DNA of 23,419 bases, taken from the NCBI GenBank assembly GCA_937965895.1, contig CALCKS010000246.1, positions 1 through 23,419 on the forward strand. Direction: 5' to 3'. The notes beneath the pieces were generated by a model. It was given only the letters and a program-made list of their open reading frames with translations. It had not been told where the DNA came from and searched no databases. Shown here piece after piece: positions 13,928-22,548 of this stretch; the stretch's first letter is position 1; each line of letters starts with the position of its first letter. Source of the DNA: an uncultured Campylobacter sp. (GTDB taxonomy: Bacteria > Campylobacterota > Campylobacteria > Campylobacterales > Campylobacteraceae). Made by a program: the position numbers and the translations under genes.

Positions 13928-13964
13928 CTAGGAATTAATTTTAAATTCAAACTAAGGACACAAT

Positions 13965-14450
13965 ATGGCCGAAAACTCCGTTGCACCTAAAGAACGTATA
14001 AATATAACGTATAAAACCAAAACGAATAACCAAGAGGCCGATGTAGAGCTACCGCTTAAACTTATGGTTATGGCAAACCTGACCGGCTATAACGACACTC
14101 CGCTTGAAGAGCGAGAGGTAGTGTCCATAAATAAAATCAATTTCGACCAAGTAATGCAAAAAATGGATATAAAAACAAATTTTACCGTAGAGAATAAGTT
14201 GGGCTTGGGCTCAGATGAGATCAACGTAGAGCTTAAAATATCAAATATGAAAGACTTCTCTCCGGATAACATAGCAAAACAAATTCCTGAAATAAATCAA
14301 CTTTTGGAACTAAGAAAAGCGCTGGTGTCGCTAAAAGGTCCGATGGGAAATATTCCTGATTTCAGAAAAGCGGTTTTGGATGCATTAAAAGACAAGAAAA
14401 CAAAACAAGAGCTTCTTTTGGAAATAAAAGACTCTCAAGACGTAAAATGA
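13965..14450 (+). CDS. tssB: T6SS small sheath protein TssB
   Basis: TssB and TssC interlock to make the contractile sheath that drives the Hcp tube outwards. The 161-residue length is typical. Family blocks are RINITYKTKTNNQEADVELP near the N-terminus, MVMANLTGYNDTPLEEREVV (about 31-50), FTVENKLG and a C-terminal segment LLELRKALVSLKGPMGNIPD. The gene begins the run tssB-tssC-tssE-tssF-tssG, with 9 bp to tssC. It is a conserved core component, intact here. Confidence 0.95.
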   Translation: MAENSVAPKERINITYKTKTNNQEADVELPLKLMVMANLTGYNDTPLEEREVVSINKINFDQVMQKMDIKTNFTVENKLGLGSDEINVELKISNMKDFSPDNIAKQIPEINQLLELRKALVSLKGPMGNIPDFRKAVLDALKDKKTKQELLLEIKDSQDVK

Positions 14451-14459
14451 GGAAGTAAA

Positions 14460-15911
14460 ATGCAAGAAGTAAAAGTTAAAACGCCTATTATCGAAAGTAT
14501 TATGGAAAAAAGCAAGTACTCCAAAGACGACGAAAGCTACAGTATAGTAAAAAAAGGAGTGGCGGAATTTATCTCAAATATAGTAACATCCAAGAACCCG
14601 GAAGAGAAGATAAATAAACTTGCTCTCGATGAAATGATAGCCCACATAGACGACCTTTTGTCAAAGCAAATGGACGAAGTGCTTCACAATAAAGATTTCC
14701 AAAAACTCGAGTCGACATGGAGAGGTATCCGCTTTTTAGTAGAGAGAACAAATTTTAACGAAAATATCAAAATCGTCCTCTCCGACATAACCAAAGAAGA
14801 AGCTCTTGAGGATTTTGATTCAAATTTGGATATCACGCAAAGCGTAATGTATAAGCAGGTTTACTCCCATGAATACGGCCAGTTCGGCGGAGAGCCGATA
14901 GGGGCGATTATAGGCGATTACGAGCTTGACAAAACCAATACCGATATGACGTTTTTAAACAAGATGTCCTCTATCGCCGCAATGAGCCACTCTCCGTTTC
15001 TAACATCTTTATCCTCAAAATTCTTTGGGCTAGAAAACTATGCCGAGCTAGAAAATATAAAAGACATGAAAAGTATGCTTGAAGGCCCTCAATACACCAG
15101 ATGGAGAACCTTTAGGGAAAACGAGGATGCAAAATACGTGGGCTTACTAGCAACCAGGTTTTTAACTCGTTCGCCTTATTTACCGGAGGATAATCCTATA
15201 AAAAGTTTTAACTATAGAGAAAACGTAGAAGGCTCTCACGAGCACTTACTTTGGGGCAATTCGGCATATACGTTTGCCACAAGACTTACGGAGAGTTTCG
15301 CCGATTTTAGATGGTGCGGAAATATAATAGGTCCAAAAGGCGGCGGAGCGGTCAAGGATCTGCCTACCTATCTTTATGAAAACTACGGTAGCGTGCAAGC
15401 AAAAATACCAACTGAAGTCTTGATAACAGATAGAAGGGAGTACGAGCTTTCCGAAAACGGATTTATTACTCTTACTTTACGTAGAGACAGCAATAATGCC
15501 GCATTTTTTTCTGCAAATTCGGCTCTAAAACCTAAAATTTTCCCAAATACTCCGGAAGGAAAACAAGCTGAAACAAATTTTAGGTTAGGCACGCAGCTAC
15601 CTTATATATTTTTAATATCTCGCCTAGCCCATTATCTCAAAGTTTTACAGCGCGAGGAAATAGGTACGTGGAAGGAAAGAGCAGATGTGGAGCGCGGTTT
15701 AAACGAGTGGCTAAGACAGTACATTTCCGATCAAGAAAATCCGCCTGCAGACGTAAGGAGTAGAAGACCGTTTAGAAGCGCTAAAATAAACGTAAACGAT
15801 ATTCCTGGCGAGCCTGGCTGGTACAAAATAGAGCTACTAGCTAGACCGCACTTTAAATTTATGGGCGCTAATTTTGAGCTATCGTTGGTCGGAAAACTAG
15901 ATAAAGAATAA
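14460..15911 (+). CDS. tssC: T6SS large sheath protein TssC
   Basis: The 483-residue large subunit of the contractile sheath. Clear family blocks are FQKLESTWRGIRFLVERTNF (about 80-99), YGQFGGEPIGAIIGDYELD, MSSIAAMSHSPFLTSLSSKF, ESFADFRWCGNIIGPKGGGA, and a C-terminal RRPFRSAKINVNDIPGEPGW followed by a LLARPHFKFMGANFELSLVG ending. No truncation or frameshift is seen. It is translated from an ATG preceded by GAGGA, directly after tssB. Confidence 0.96.
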   Translation: MQEVKVKTPIIESIMEKSKYSKDDESYSIVKKGVAEFISNIVTSKNPEEKINKLALDEMIAHIDDLLSKQMDEVLHNKDFQKLESTWRGIRFLVERTNFNENIKIVLSDITKEEALEDFDSNLDITQSVMYKQVYSHEYGQFGGEPIGAIIGDYELDKTNTDMTFLNKMSSIAAMSHSPFLTSLSSKFFGLENYAELENIKDMKSMLEGPQYTRWRTFRENEDAKYVGLLATRFLTRSPYLPEDNPIKSFNYRENVEGSHEHLLWGNSAYTFATRLTESFADFRWCGNIIGPKGGGAVKDLPTYLYENYGSVQAKIPTEVLITDRREYELSENGFITLTLRRDSNNAAFFSANSALKPKIFPNTPEGKQAETNFRLGTQLPYIFLISRLAHYLKVLQREEIGTWKERADVERGLNEWLRQYISDQENPPADVRSRRPFRSAKINVNDIPGEPGWYKIELLARPHFKFMGANFELSLVGKLDKE

Positions 15912-15924
15912 ATTTGGGCGGACT

Positions 15925-16317
15925 ATGTCATTAAGCGATAGGGTTTTACATACATTAAATGAAGAAAACGCAGACAATCCCTATCGCCAAGATATTTTAA
16001 ACGATATAAAAGAAAATATAAGCATACTATTAAATTCCAAATTTGACGACTGCATAACCATACAAGGCTCAAGCCTGCCGGATATGTCTTTTTTAAATAT
16101 TGATTCGCAAGAACTCTGCCAGCTAATGGGAAAAGAAATATACAACCTCATTCAAAAATATGAAAATAGAATTAATATAGTTGCCATAAACTACGATGAT
16201 TCATTAAAGCCGTGGCAATTAACTTTTAATATAAGATATACTAGGCAAAATGACGCCTTTAAGGAGTTTGCCATAAAAGTAACTTTTCGCAATAATAGAT
16301 ATTGTGAGGTTTTATGA
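15925..16317 (+). CDS. tssE: T6SS baseplate protein TssE (gp25-like)
   Basis: A 130-residue lysozyme-like baseplate wedge protein related to phage T4 gp25, which starts sheath polymerisation. It shows the family pattern of an N-terminal helix (SLSDRVLHTLNEENADN), an ILLNSKFDDCITI segment where gp25-like proteins have LLNTR, then SSLPDMSFLNI and the C-terminal strands (PWQLTFNIRYTR, EFAIKVTFRNN). It ends in a 4 nt overlap with tssF, so the two are translationally coupled. Confidence 0.88.
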   Translation: MSLSDRVLHTLNEENADNPYRQDILNDIKENISILLNSKFDDCITIQGSSLPDMSFLNIDSQELCQLMGKEIYNLIQKYENRINIVAINYDDSLKPWQLTFNIRYTRQNDAFKEFAIKVTFRNNRYCEVL

Positions 16318-18035
16318 TGAAACAAAACGAAAGCAACGTGTTATATTTTCATAAAGAAATGGCCTATCTTCGTGAAATGAGAGAGCTTTTTATAGAAAAA
16401 TTTCCAAAAGTAGCACCATTTTTAAATACGGACAGCAAAGATCCCGATGTCGAAAGAATCATAGAAAACGTAGCTATACTTACATCTAAAATTCATCAGG
16501 AGCTCGATGAGAATATACCGCTAATAGCCGAATCCCTAATAAATATCGTATCGCCAAACTATACCAATCCTGTACCTTCGGTATGTATTCAAGAATTTTC
16601 TTTAAAAAGCGATAGCAAAAAAAATAGCGCAGTCATACCCAAAGGCTCGGTCGTAGTTTCCAGGACAATTAATGATGTAAAATGCAAATTTAAAACATCA
16701 TATGACGTATTTTTGTATCCTTTAAAGATAAATAAAACGTATCTAGACAATAACAAAAGCGATTATGTTTTAAAACTGGAATTAAGTATCACGAAAGATG
16801 AAATAAGTTTATCGGATATTGATTTAAACCGCATTAATTTATATCTAGGCAACGATGTATATATGTCTTCTACGCTAGTTATGTGGATGAAAACGTATTT
16901 AAAAAAAATTATCGTATTTTGTACCGATAGCGGAGAAACTTTTAGCATACCTATTTCATCGCTCGAAGTATTAGGGCTTGACGACAAACTTCTTGATTAT
17001 GAAGATTTCGGTTTTGAGGCATTTGCTCTTTTGCAGGAACTATTTTTTATGCCGTATAAATTTAATTTTATATCGATAAAAAATTTGGACATACTAAAAT
17101 CTTCCGGCTCTAGAAATTTTACGATCGAATTCGTGTTTGATAGAAGTCTTCCAAACGGCTATTTTCCAAGAGTTGAGCATTTTTCCTTATCTTCTACCCC
17201 GGCCATAAATTTATTTGATATGAGCGCGGAGCCTATATTAAATAACAACAATAAAAACGGTTATAGGATTTTTTTAGATAGAGCAAAGATTGACGCTTAC
17301 AATATAGTTCAAGTCACTAAAGTAGTTGCTCATAATAGCGATACTGGTAGACGAGTATTAAAAAACTACAAAAGTTTTGAACGATTTAATTTCTTTAACG
17401 GCGAAAATGTAGATGACTTTTACTCTTTAAGCGACAGGAGGGACGGCAGCTCAAATTTATTCAAAGAGATCTCGTTTTTTTCCAACTCTCAGAAGGAGCA
17501 AACCATAACCGTAGAAACGCTATGCTGCAATGGAAATTTACCCTCAAAGCTTAAGATATCGGAAATAAACGAATTTCCTACTCGCCCTGAAATTAATACG
17601 AGAAATATTACAGTCCCCACATCTATGCAAAAAGTAGATATAGACGGAAATTTACTTTGGCGACTCGTATCCATATTGTCTTTTAGTTATCGAACCATAC
17701 TCGAAAAAAAATCATTCTTAGCCGTATTAGATGCCTTTTCATTTGGCGATAGTCCGATATCTAAAATTTTGGCAAGCTCGCTACAAAACATAAAAACCAA
17801 ATCTATTTATAGAATAGACGGACACATGACGAAAAAAGGCACATTATGTATATTTTATATGGACGAAAGCAAATTTTATAGCATAGGCGAAGTTTATATC
17901 GCAGGGCTGGTTTTATCTAAATTTCTAGCCAGCTTCGCTTCTATAAATTCATTTTGCGAGCTGAAAGTAAAATGCACCCAAAGTAAAATAACGATAGACT
18001 ATCCGCTTCATAGCGGCAATAAAGCGCTACTGTGA
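16314..18035 (+). CDS. tssF: T6SS baseplate protein TssF
   Basis: A 573-residue core baseplate protein (VasA/ImpG family), forming the wedge with TssE, TssG and TssK. The N-terminus has the family blocks YFHKEMAYLREMRELFIEKF (11-30), APFLNTDSKDPDVERIIE and LIAESLINIVSPNYTNPVPS. The C-terminus has GTLCIFYMDESKFYSIGEVY followed by a stretch ending in CELKVKCTQSK. Two ATG codons are adjacent at the start (16314 and 16317); the first overlaps the tssE stop. Its own end overlaps tssG by 4 nt. Confidence 0.93.
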   Translation: MMKQNESNVLYFHKEMAYLREMRELFIEKFPKVAPFLNTDSKDPDVERIIENVAILTSKIHQELDENIPLIAESLINIVSPNYTNPVPSVCIQEFSLKSDSKKNSAVIPKGSVVVSRTINDVKCKFKTSYDVFLYPLKINKTYLDNNKSDYVLKLELSITKDEISLSDIDLNRINLYLGNDVYMSSTLVMWMKTYLKKIIVFCTDSGETFSIPISSLEVLGLDDKLLDYEDFGFEAFALLQELFFMPYKFNFISIKNLDILKSSGSRNFTIEFVFDRSLPNGYFPRVEHFSLSSTPAINLFDMSAEPILNNNNKNGYRIFLDRAKIDAYNIVQVTKVVAHNSDTGRRVLKNYKSFERFNFFNGENVDDFYSLSDRRDGSSNLFKEISFFSNSQKEQTITVETLCCNGNLPSKLKISEINEFPTRPEINTRNITVPTSMQKVDIDGNLLWRLVSILSFSYRTILEKKSFLAVLDAFSFGDSPISKILASSLQNIKTKSIYRIDGHMTKKGTLCIFYMDESKFYSIGEVYIAGLVLSKFLASFASINSFCELKVKCTQSKITIDYPLHSGNKALL

Positions 18036-18937
18036 AATCAACCGGACAAACTTCTTTTTATAGACTTATCAAAAAAGCCTTAAACGACTACGACAAAAAC
18101 GATATCGTTTTAAGAAATAGCTCAAAACTAGGTCATCCCAATAAAGAAATAGAATATGCTAGACTAAACAATGAGGAAAAGAAAAATTTTCTAGAAATAA
18201 TGGTAAATTTTATGGGGCTATATGGCAGCTCTTCACAGCTACCAAGCTATATGCTAGATAAATTTTCAAGAAGCGATAATGAAAACTGGAAATTATTTTT
18301 TGATTTTTTTAATAATTATTTGCTATGGATATTTTTCGAGAGCGTATCCATGCAAAATTATCCCAAATCTTTTAAAAAAGATTTTAGCGATAGAATTTCA
18401 ACTATATTATTTAATATTTTAGGCATAGACGACAAAGAGGTGGCCAGGTCTTATCTACCGTTTGCGCCGCTACTACTAAGTTTAAGGAGGCCGAAACTAC
18501 AAATACAAAGGGTATTAGAATATAACTTTAATCTTAAAAATAAACTTTTTATATTGGAAAATATCCCGCATCAGGTAGTTATAGAGCCAAAGCAACGAAG
18601 CTATCTAGGTAAACTAAACAACCGCTTAAGTAAAAATTTTATACTGGGCAAGAAAGCGCTGGACTATCAAAGTAAAATGGCTATTTATATAAAGGGCATA
18701 AATTACGACGAAGCAATTAAATATTTTCCAAAGGGGCAAAAATACGACAAACTCAAAGAAAGCGTGATTTTTCTTACAAATAACGAATTTGCCGTGGATT
18801 TATATATAAACATAAAATATTCCCCCAAAATGAATCTTAAGCTAGGGGATGACTCTCATAGCAAATTAGGCTACGGCTCCATAATAGGAAAAGATAAAAA
18901 AGGCTCTTATTTGATGTTTTTTAGGCTATACTCCTGA
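18032..18937 (+). CDS. tssG: T6SS baseplate protein TssG
   Basis: A 301-residue baseplate wedge protein (VasB/ImpH family). It begins at a GTG within the GTGA overlap with tssF, a typical coupled arrangement. Family-like segments are the N-terminal helix (TSFYRLIKKALNDYDKND), a central FMGLYGSSSQLPSYMLD (MGL.G..SPLP in the family), FFNNYLLWIFF and the RSYLPFAPLLLSLRRPK stretch. TssG is often the end of a baseplate gene run; an 87 bp gap follows before tssM. Confidence 0.88.
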   Translation: MKSTGQTSFYRLIKKALNDYDKNDIVLRNSSKLGHPNKEIEYARLNNEEKKNFLEIMVNFMGLYGSSSQLPSYMLDKFSRSDNENWKLFFDFFNNYLLWIFFESVSMQNYPKSFKKDFSDRISTILFNILGIDDKEVARSYLPFAPLLLSLRRPKLQIQRVLEYNFNLKNKLFILENIPHQVVIEPKQRSYLGKLNNRLSKNFILGKKALDYQSKMAIYIKGINYDEAIKYFPKGQKYDKLKESVIFLTNNEFAVDLYINIKYSPKMNLKLGDDSHSKLGYGSIIGKDKKGSYLMFFRLYS

Positions 18938-18982
18938 TATTTCATAAACCCAAATTAAGCATTCGTTTTAAATTTTAAGAAG

Positions 18983-18994
18983 TTGTGATATAAT
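18983..18994 (+). promoter_or_regulatory. Extended -10 promoter before tssM
   Basis: TTGTGATATAAT (TGn-TATAAT, TATAAT at 18989-18994) lies 30 bp before the tssM start in the only sizeable gap between tssG and tssM, without a clear -35 box. The same 12-mer occurs at 7455-7466 in the recombinase promoter. Confidence 0.5.
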
Positions 18995-19024
18995 CAAATA
19001 ATTATTTAATCAAATCTTGGATCG

Positions 19025-22000
19025 GTGGTAAAGTTGTCTCTCTCGTTAATATCTAGAATTCTTAGTATTTTTAAAATAAAAGGCGTTTCTATTTTTATAT
19101 CGCTTATTGCGATTAGTATTCTGTTTTGGCGGTATAGCCCAGATATTGCTTTTAGCGATGTATATATTTTTGCAAACACATCATCTAGGGTAATAGCTAT
19201 TTGTATTTTTTGGCTAATTGCATTCGTTATTTTCGCCTTGCGTGCAACGATCAAATTTTTCTCTTCTATAAAAGACGATAAAAGACAGCAAATAAAAGAG
19301 TTAAAAAAGATATCAAACGAATCCGTAAATAAAGCTAAAAGAAATTTTTTTATATCCGTAAAAGATGCAAAAAATACTTGGAAAAACGATATAAAATTTA
19401 AAAAAATACCGCTTGTTATGATAATAGGAAATGAAAGAGCCGGCAAAAGTGCTTTCATTAATTATTCTAATATAGAATACCCGCTTGGAGATAGCCTTGA
19501 TACATACAAAAAAATACATCAAAGCACGACTAATTTTAATCTTTACATATCAAAAAGCGGAGCTCTTATAGATACCGAAGGCGTTCATTTTGCTCAAGAA
19601 GTTTTATTTAATCCATCTTCAACAGACGAGCTTCCAGAGGATGACGTAGAAAAAAACAAAGACTTTCTCCTAAAAAAGAACATATGGAAAGAGTTTTTAA
19701 ATTTCTTAAATAAAAATATTTTTCACTCTAAGTTAGGCGGAGCTATTTTAATAGTGGATACTCAACAGTTTTTGGAAAATCCCAAAGAGTACTCAAATGA
19801 TCTAATAAGATACCTGGTAAAAAGAGTAAACGACTGCGAAAATAGCTTGAAAATAAAATTTCCTATTTATGTGGTATTTAGCAAACTCGACTTAGTCGAA
19901 GGTATGGGTGATTACTTTAAGCTTTTTAAAGACGATGTCGCAAATAAAGCTTTTGGACTCAGCTTGCCAAATAGCTTTAATAAAGACGAGCTAGATAATG
20001 ATTTTAAAGAGCTAAGCCGTTCGCTACTTTACAACATAATGAGTAAAAACTCGCTTTCCCACTCCCTCGAGGACAAAAAACGCTCTTATTTATTCTTAAA
20101 ACAACTAGACAATCTGTTTGCGCTCGTAAGCGACTTTGCCTTAAAATTAAAAGATGAAAATTCATTGAAAAATAGTTCGCCGATCAAAGGCGTTTACTTT
20201 GTTAGCGCATTTCAAGAAAACATACCTATAAACTATCTTGTAAATACCGTCTGCGATAGATACGGTGTGAAAAAGCCGTTAGCTAGAGCTGTTAATAACT
20301 ATAGCAAGCAAAGCTATTTTGTTAAATCGCTACTAAAAGATATTGTTTTTAAGGGTCATCTTGTAAATTCGAATTTAAATACAAGCCTAAGCGCTAAAAT
20401 TTTAAATTACGCATTAATAGTTTTCATTTGTACCGCCACTTACTTTGCGTGCAGCCATTTTCTAGGACTAAAATCGGCAAAAGAGCTAGAGGCGCAGAGT
20501 GCTATGCTTTCGGTATCCACACTACTTGACGGCCAAAGATACAAAGATTATACCCCTACTCAAAAGATAGAATTATTACGCAATCTAAAAGAAGCCCTAA
20601 AAATATACCCTAGACTATTTTCGGGGGATACTAAATTTGAATATCCGCTTTTGGATATATCCTACAAAGGTTTTAAGTCCGCCAAAGACTTGTATACGGA
20701 GCTAACGATAGATTTTCTTAAAAATACCATTCTTGTCGAGATGGAAAATATGTTAGAGACCGAGACAAACCCGGACAATCTCATAAAAGCCTTTTATATG
20801 TACCAATCGTTGTTTGATAAAGATTTTATAAATGCTAATTTGTTTAAAATTTGGATCAAGACAAATTGGGCTAAATTTGAAAAATACAACGTAAATCAAG
20901 ACGATTTTTTATCACACGTCGATAGCGTATTAAATGCTGATTTAAAAGATATACCTCAAAATTTAAATTCTATCAAAGTAGCCAACGACAAACTTGTAAA
21001 AGTAGAAAGATTGGAAAGGCTATATTCTCTTTTGGAATTTATATCTTATAAAAATGAAAAAGAATTTTACGATATAAAAAAAGAAATTTCCGGAATTAAC
21101 GGCGTTATAGAAAACAGCAACGCCTTCGAGCCGTTTAATAAAATTTATACGAAAGAGGGCATGAGGCAGTTCTTATCAAATCTAAGCTCTTACATAGACG
21201 ACTCGGCGAATATCGAAAAATGGCTATTTCAAAACAAACAAGCAAGCGGACTTGATGCAAACGAAGATAAATCGGCTCTGCGCTTAGGCATAGCTGGGCT
21301 GTATTTACAAAAATACCGCTCCAGATGGATGACCGTGATAAGCGGCATAACGCCTAAAAAATTTAACTCCAGAAAAGAGACTTTAGATGAACTAGAGATA
21401 TTATCGAAAGTTAAAAATCCAGTAAATTCGCTTGTAGATACGCTAAATGCAAATACTATTCTAACCGACGAAACTTTCTTAAAATACATATACAGTCTTG
21501 GCTATCCTTCTACCGAGATTAGAAAATTATTTTCAAATTTTAGCTCTGATTTTAGCCCGTACCATACGCTAAACGATAGCTCGAAAGAAAACGGCATACT
21601 AAGTACCATAAGCGACGATGTATCTAAAATCCATAAAAAAATCCTCGACTTTAACTATGAGATGTTACAAAGCGAAAATGACAAAATAACTTATGTAATG
21701 GGCGGCGTCAAAAATGAAAACGACCCGTTTATAGTTTTAAATAACGACTCAAAAATGCTCCCTAAAGAGCTTATGAACTACTATCAGCAAGTATCTAAGC
21801 TGTCTTGGAAGCAGGTAGAGTCGGGAGCCACTACTTTATTAAATACGGCATGGCAGGATGAAATTTACAGCCTTTACGCAAACGAAATAATGCCGTTTTA
21901 CCCATTTGACGAGACAGCGGCACAGTCCGTTAGCATACAATCGTTTAAAGCTTTTTTCGGTAAAAACGGGGCTTGGAATCAGTTTTACGATAGATTTTTA

Positions 22001-22540
22001 AAGAAAATTTTAACCAAAGGGACAAACGGCTACAGAGTAAAATCGGCGTATGCGAAAGATTTTAAATTTAGCAAGAGTTTCTTGGAAAACATATCCGTGA
22101 TAGATAATATCGCAAACACCATGCTTGATCTAAACGACGAGATTAAAATCAACTTCTATATTAAAGCAATTGATTTATCGGCGGATTTTAGCAACATTAA
22201 CGTTTCGTCGGTAAACGATAAAAGCATAACCTACGATCATACGCTGCCTTCAAGTCTTCACATAACGCCTAAAGATTTTGATACCTCCGCGCAGATCAAA
22301 TTCGCGGCCAAATTTCAAAACGGTAATAAAATCGAGCAAAAAACATTTAGCGGAGAGTGGGCTTGGCATAGGCTTTTGCGAAATTCAAGCTATAACTCTG
22401 AGCAGGGTAAATATTCTCTTTATCTTAATCCGCAAGAAAAATACTACTTCGGATTTGACGTAACGCCTAATAATGCCGAACTGATGGAACTTTTAAGAAA
22501 TATATCTTCATTTAAGTTGCCTAAAAATATTTTAAATTAA
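19025..22540 (+). CDS. tssM: T6SS inner-membrane protein TssM (IcmF)
   Basis: The largest T6SS envelope protein, 1171 residues, linking TssL in the inner membrane to TssJ in the outer membrane. Two transmembrane segments lie near the N-terminus (about 20-36 and 55-74). A cytosolic NTPase-like domain with an intact Walker A motif GNERAGKS (135-142) and a Walker-B-like LIDTEG (181-186) follows. A third membrane segment at about 457-478 (KILNYALIVFICTATYF) leads to the long periplasmic part, which has the IcmF-type C-terminal region (ITPKKFN, EIMPFYPF near the end). The start is a GTG at 19025 with a weak ribosome binding site; a TTG at 19034, after GGTGG, is an alternative that would shorten it by three residues. 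An 8 bp gap separates it from tagH. Confidence 0.93.
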   Translation: MVKLSLSLISRILSIFKIKGVSIFISLIAISILFWRYSPDIAFSDVYIFANTSSRVIAICIFWLIAFVIFALRATIKFFSSIKDDKRQQIKELKKISNESVNKAKRNFFISVKDAKNTWKNDIKFKKIPLVMIIGNERAGKSAFINYSNIEYPLGDSLDTYKKIHQSTTNFNLYISKSGALIDTEGVHFAQEVLFNPSSTDELPEDDVEKNKDFLLKKNIWKEFLNFLNKNIFHSKLGGAILIVDTQQFLENPKEYSNDLIRYLVKRVNDCENSLKIKFPIYVVFSKLDLVEGMGDYFKLFKDDVANKAFGLSLPNSFNKDELDNDFKELSRSLLYNIMSKNSLSHSLEDKKRSYLFLKQLDNLFALVSDFALKLKDENSLKNSSPIKGVYFVSAFQENIPINYLVNTVCDRYGVKKPLARAVNNYSKQSYFVKSLLKDIVFKGHLVNSNLNTSLSAKILNYALIVFICTATYFACSHFLGLKSAKELEAQSAMLSVSTLLDGQRYKDYTPTQKIELLRNLKEALKIYPRLFSGDTKFEYPLLDISYKGFKSAKDLYTELTIDFLKNTILVEMENMLETETNPDNLIKAFYMYQSLFDKDFINANLFKIWIKTNWAKFEKYNVNQDDFLSHVDSVLNADLKDIPQNLNSIKVANDKLVKVERLERLYSLLEFISYKNEKEFYDIKKEISGINGVIENSNAFEPFNKIYTKEGMRQFLSNLSSYIDDSANIEKWLFQNKQASGLDANEDKSALRLGIAGLYLQKYRSRWMTVISGITPKKFNSRKETLDELEILSKVKNPVNSLVDTLNANTILTDETFLKYIYSLGYPSTEIRKLFSNFSSDFSPYHTLNDSSKENGILSTISDDVSKIHKKILDFNYEMLQSENDKITYVMGGVKNENDPFIVLNNDSKMLPKELMNYYQQVSKLSWKQVESGATTLLNTAWQDEIYSLYANEIMPFYPFDETAAQSVSIQSFKAFFGKNGAWNQFYDRFLKKILTKGTNGYRVKSAYAKDFKFSKSFLENISVIDNIANTMLDLNDEIKINFYIKAIDLSADFSNINVSSVNDKSITYDHTLPSSLHITPKDFDTSAQIKFAAKFQNGNKIEQKTFSGEWAWHRLLRNSSYNSEQGKYSLYLNPQEKYYFGFDVTPNNAELMELLRNISSFKLPKNILN

Positions 22541-22548
22541 GGAAGATT

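Noticed and set aside
19006..19458. 150-codon minus-strand reading frame over the start of tssM
   Set aside because: It is antisense to the membrane and P-loop part of a well-supported TssM, has a composition typical of reversed AT-rich coding DNA, and shows no family motif.
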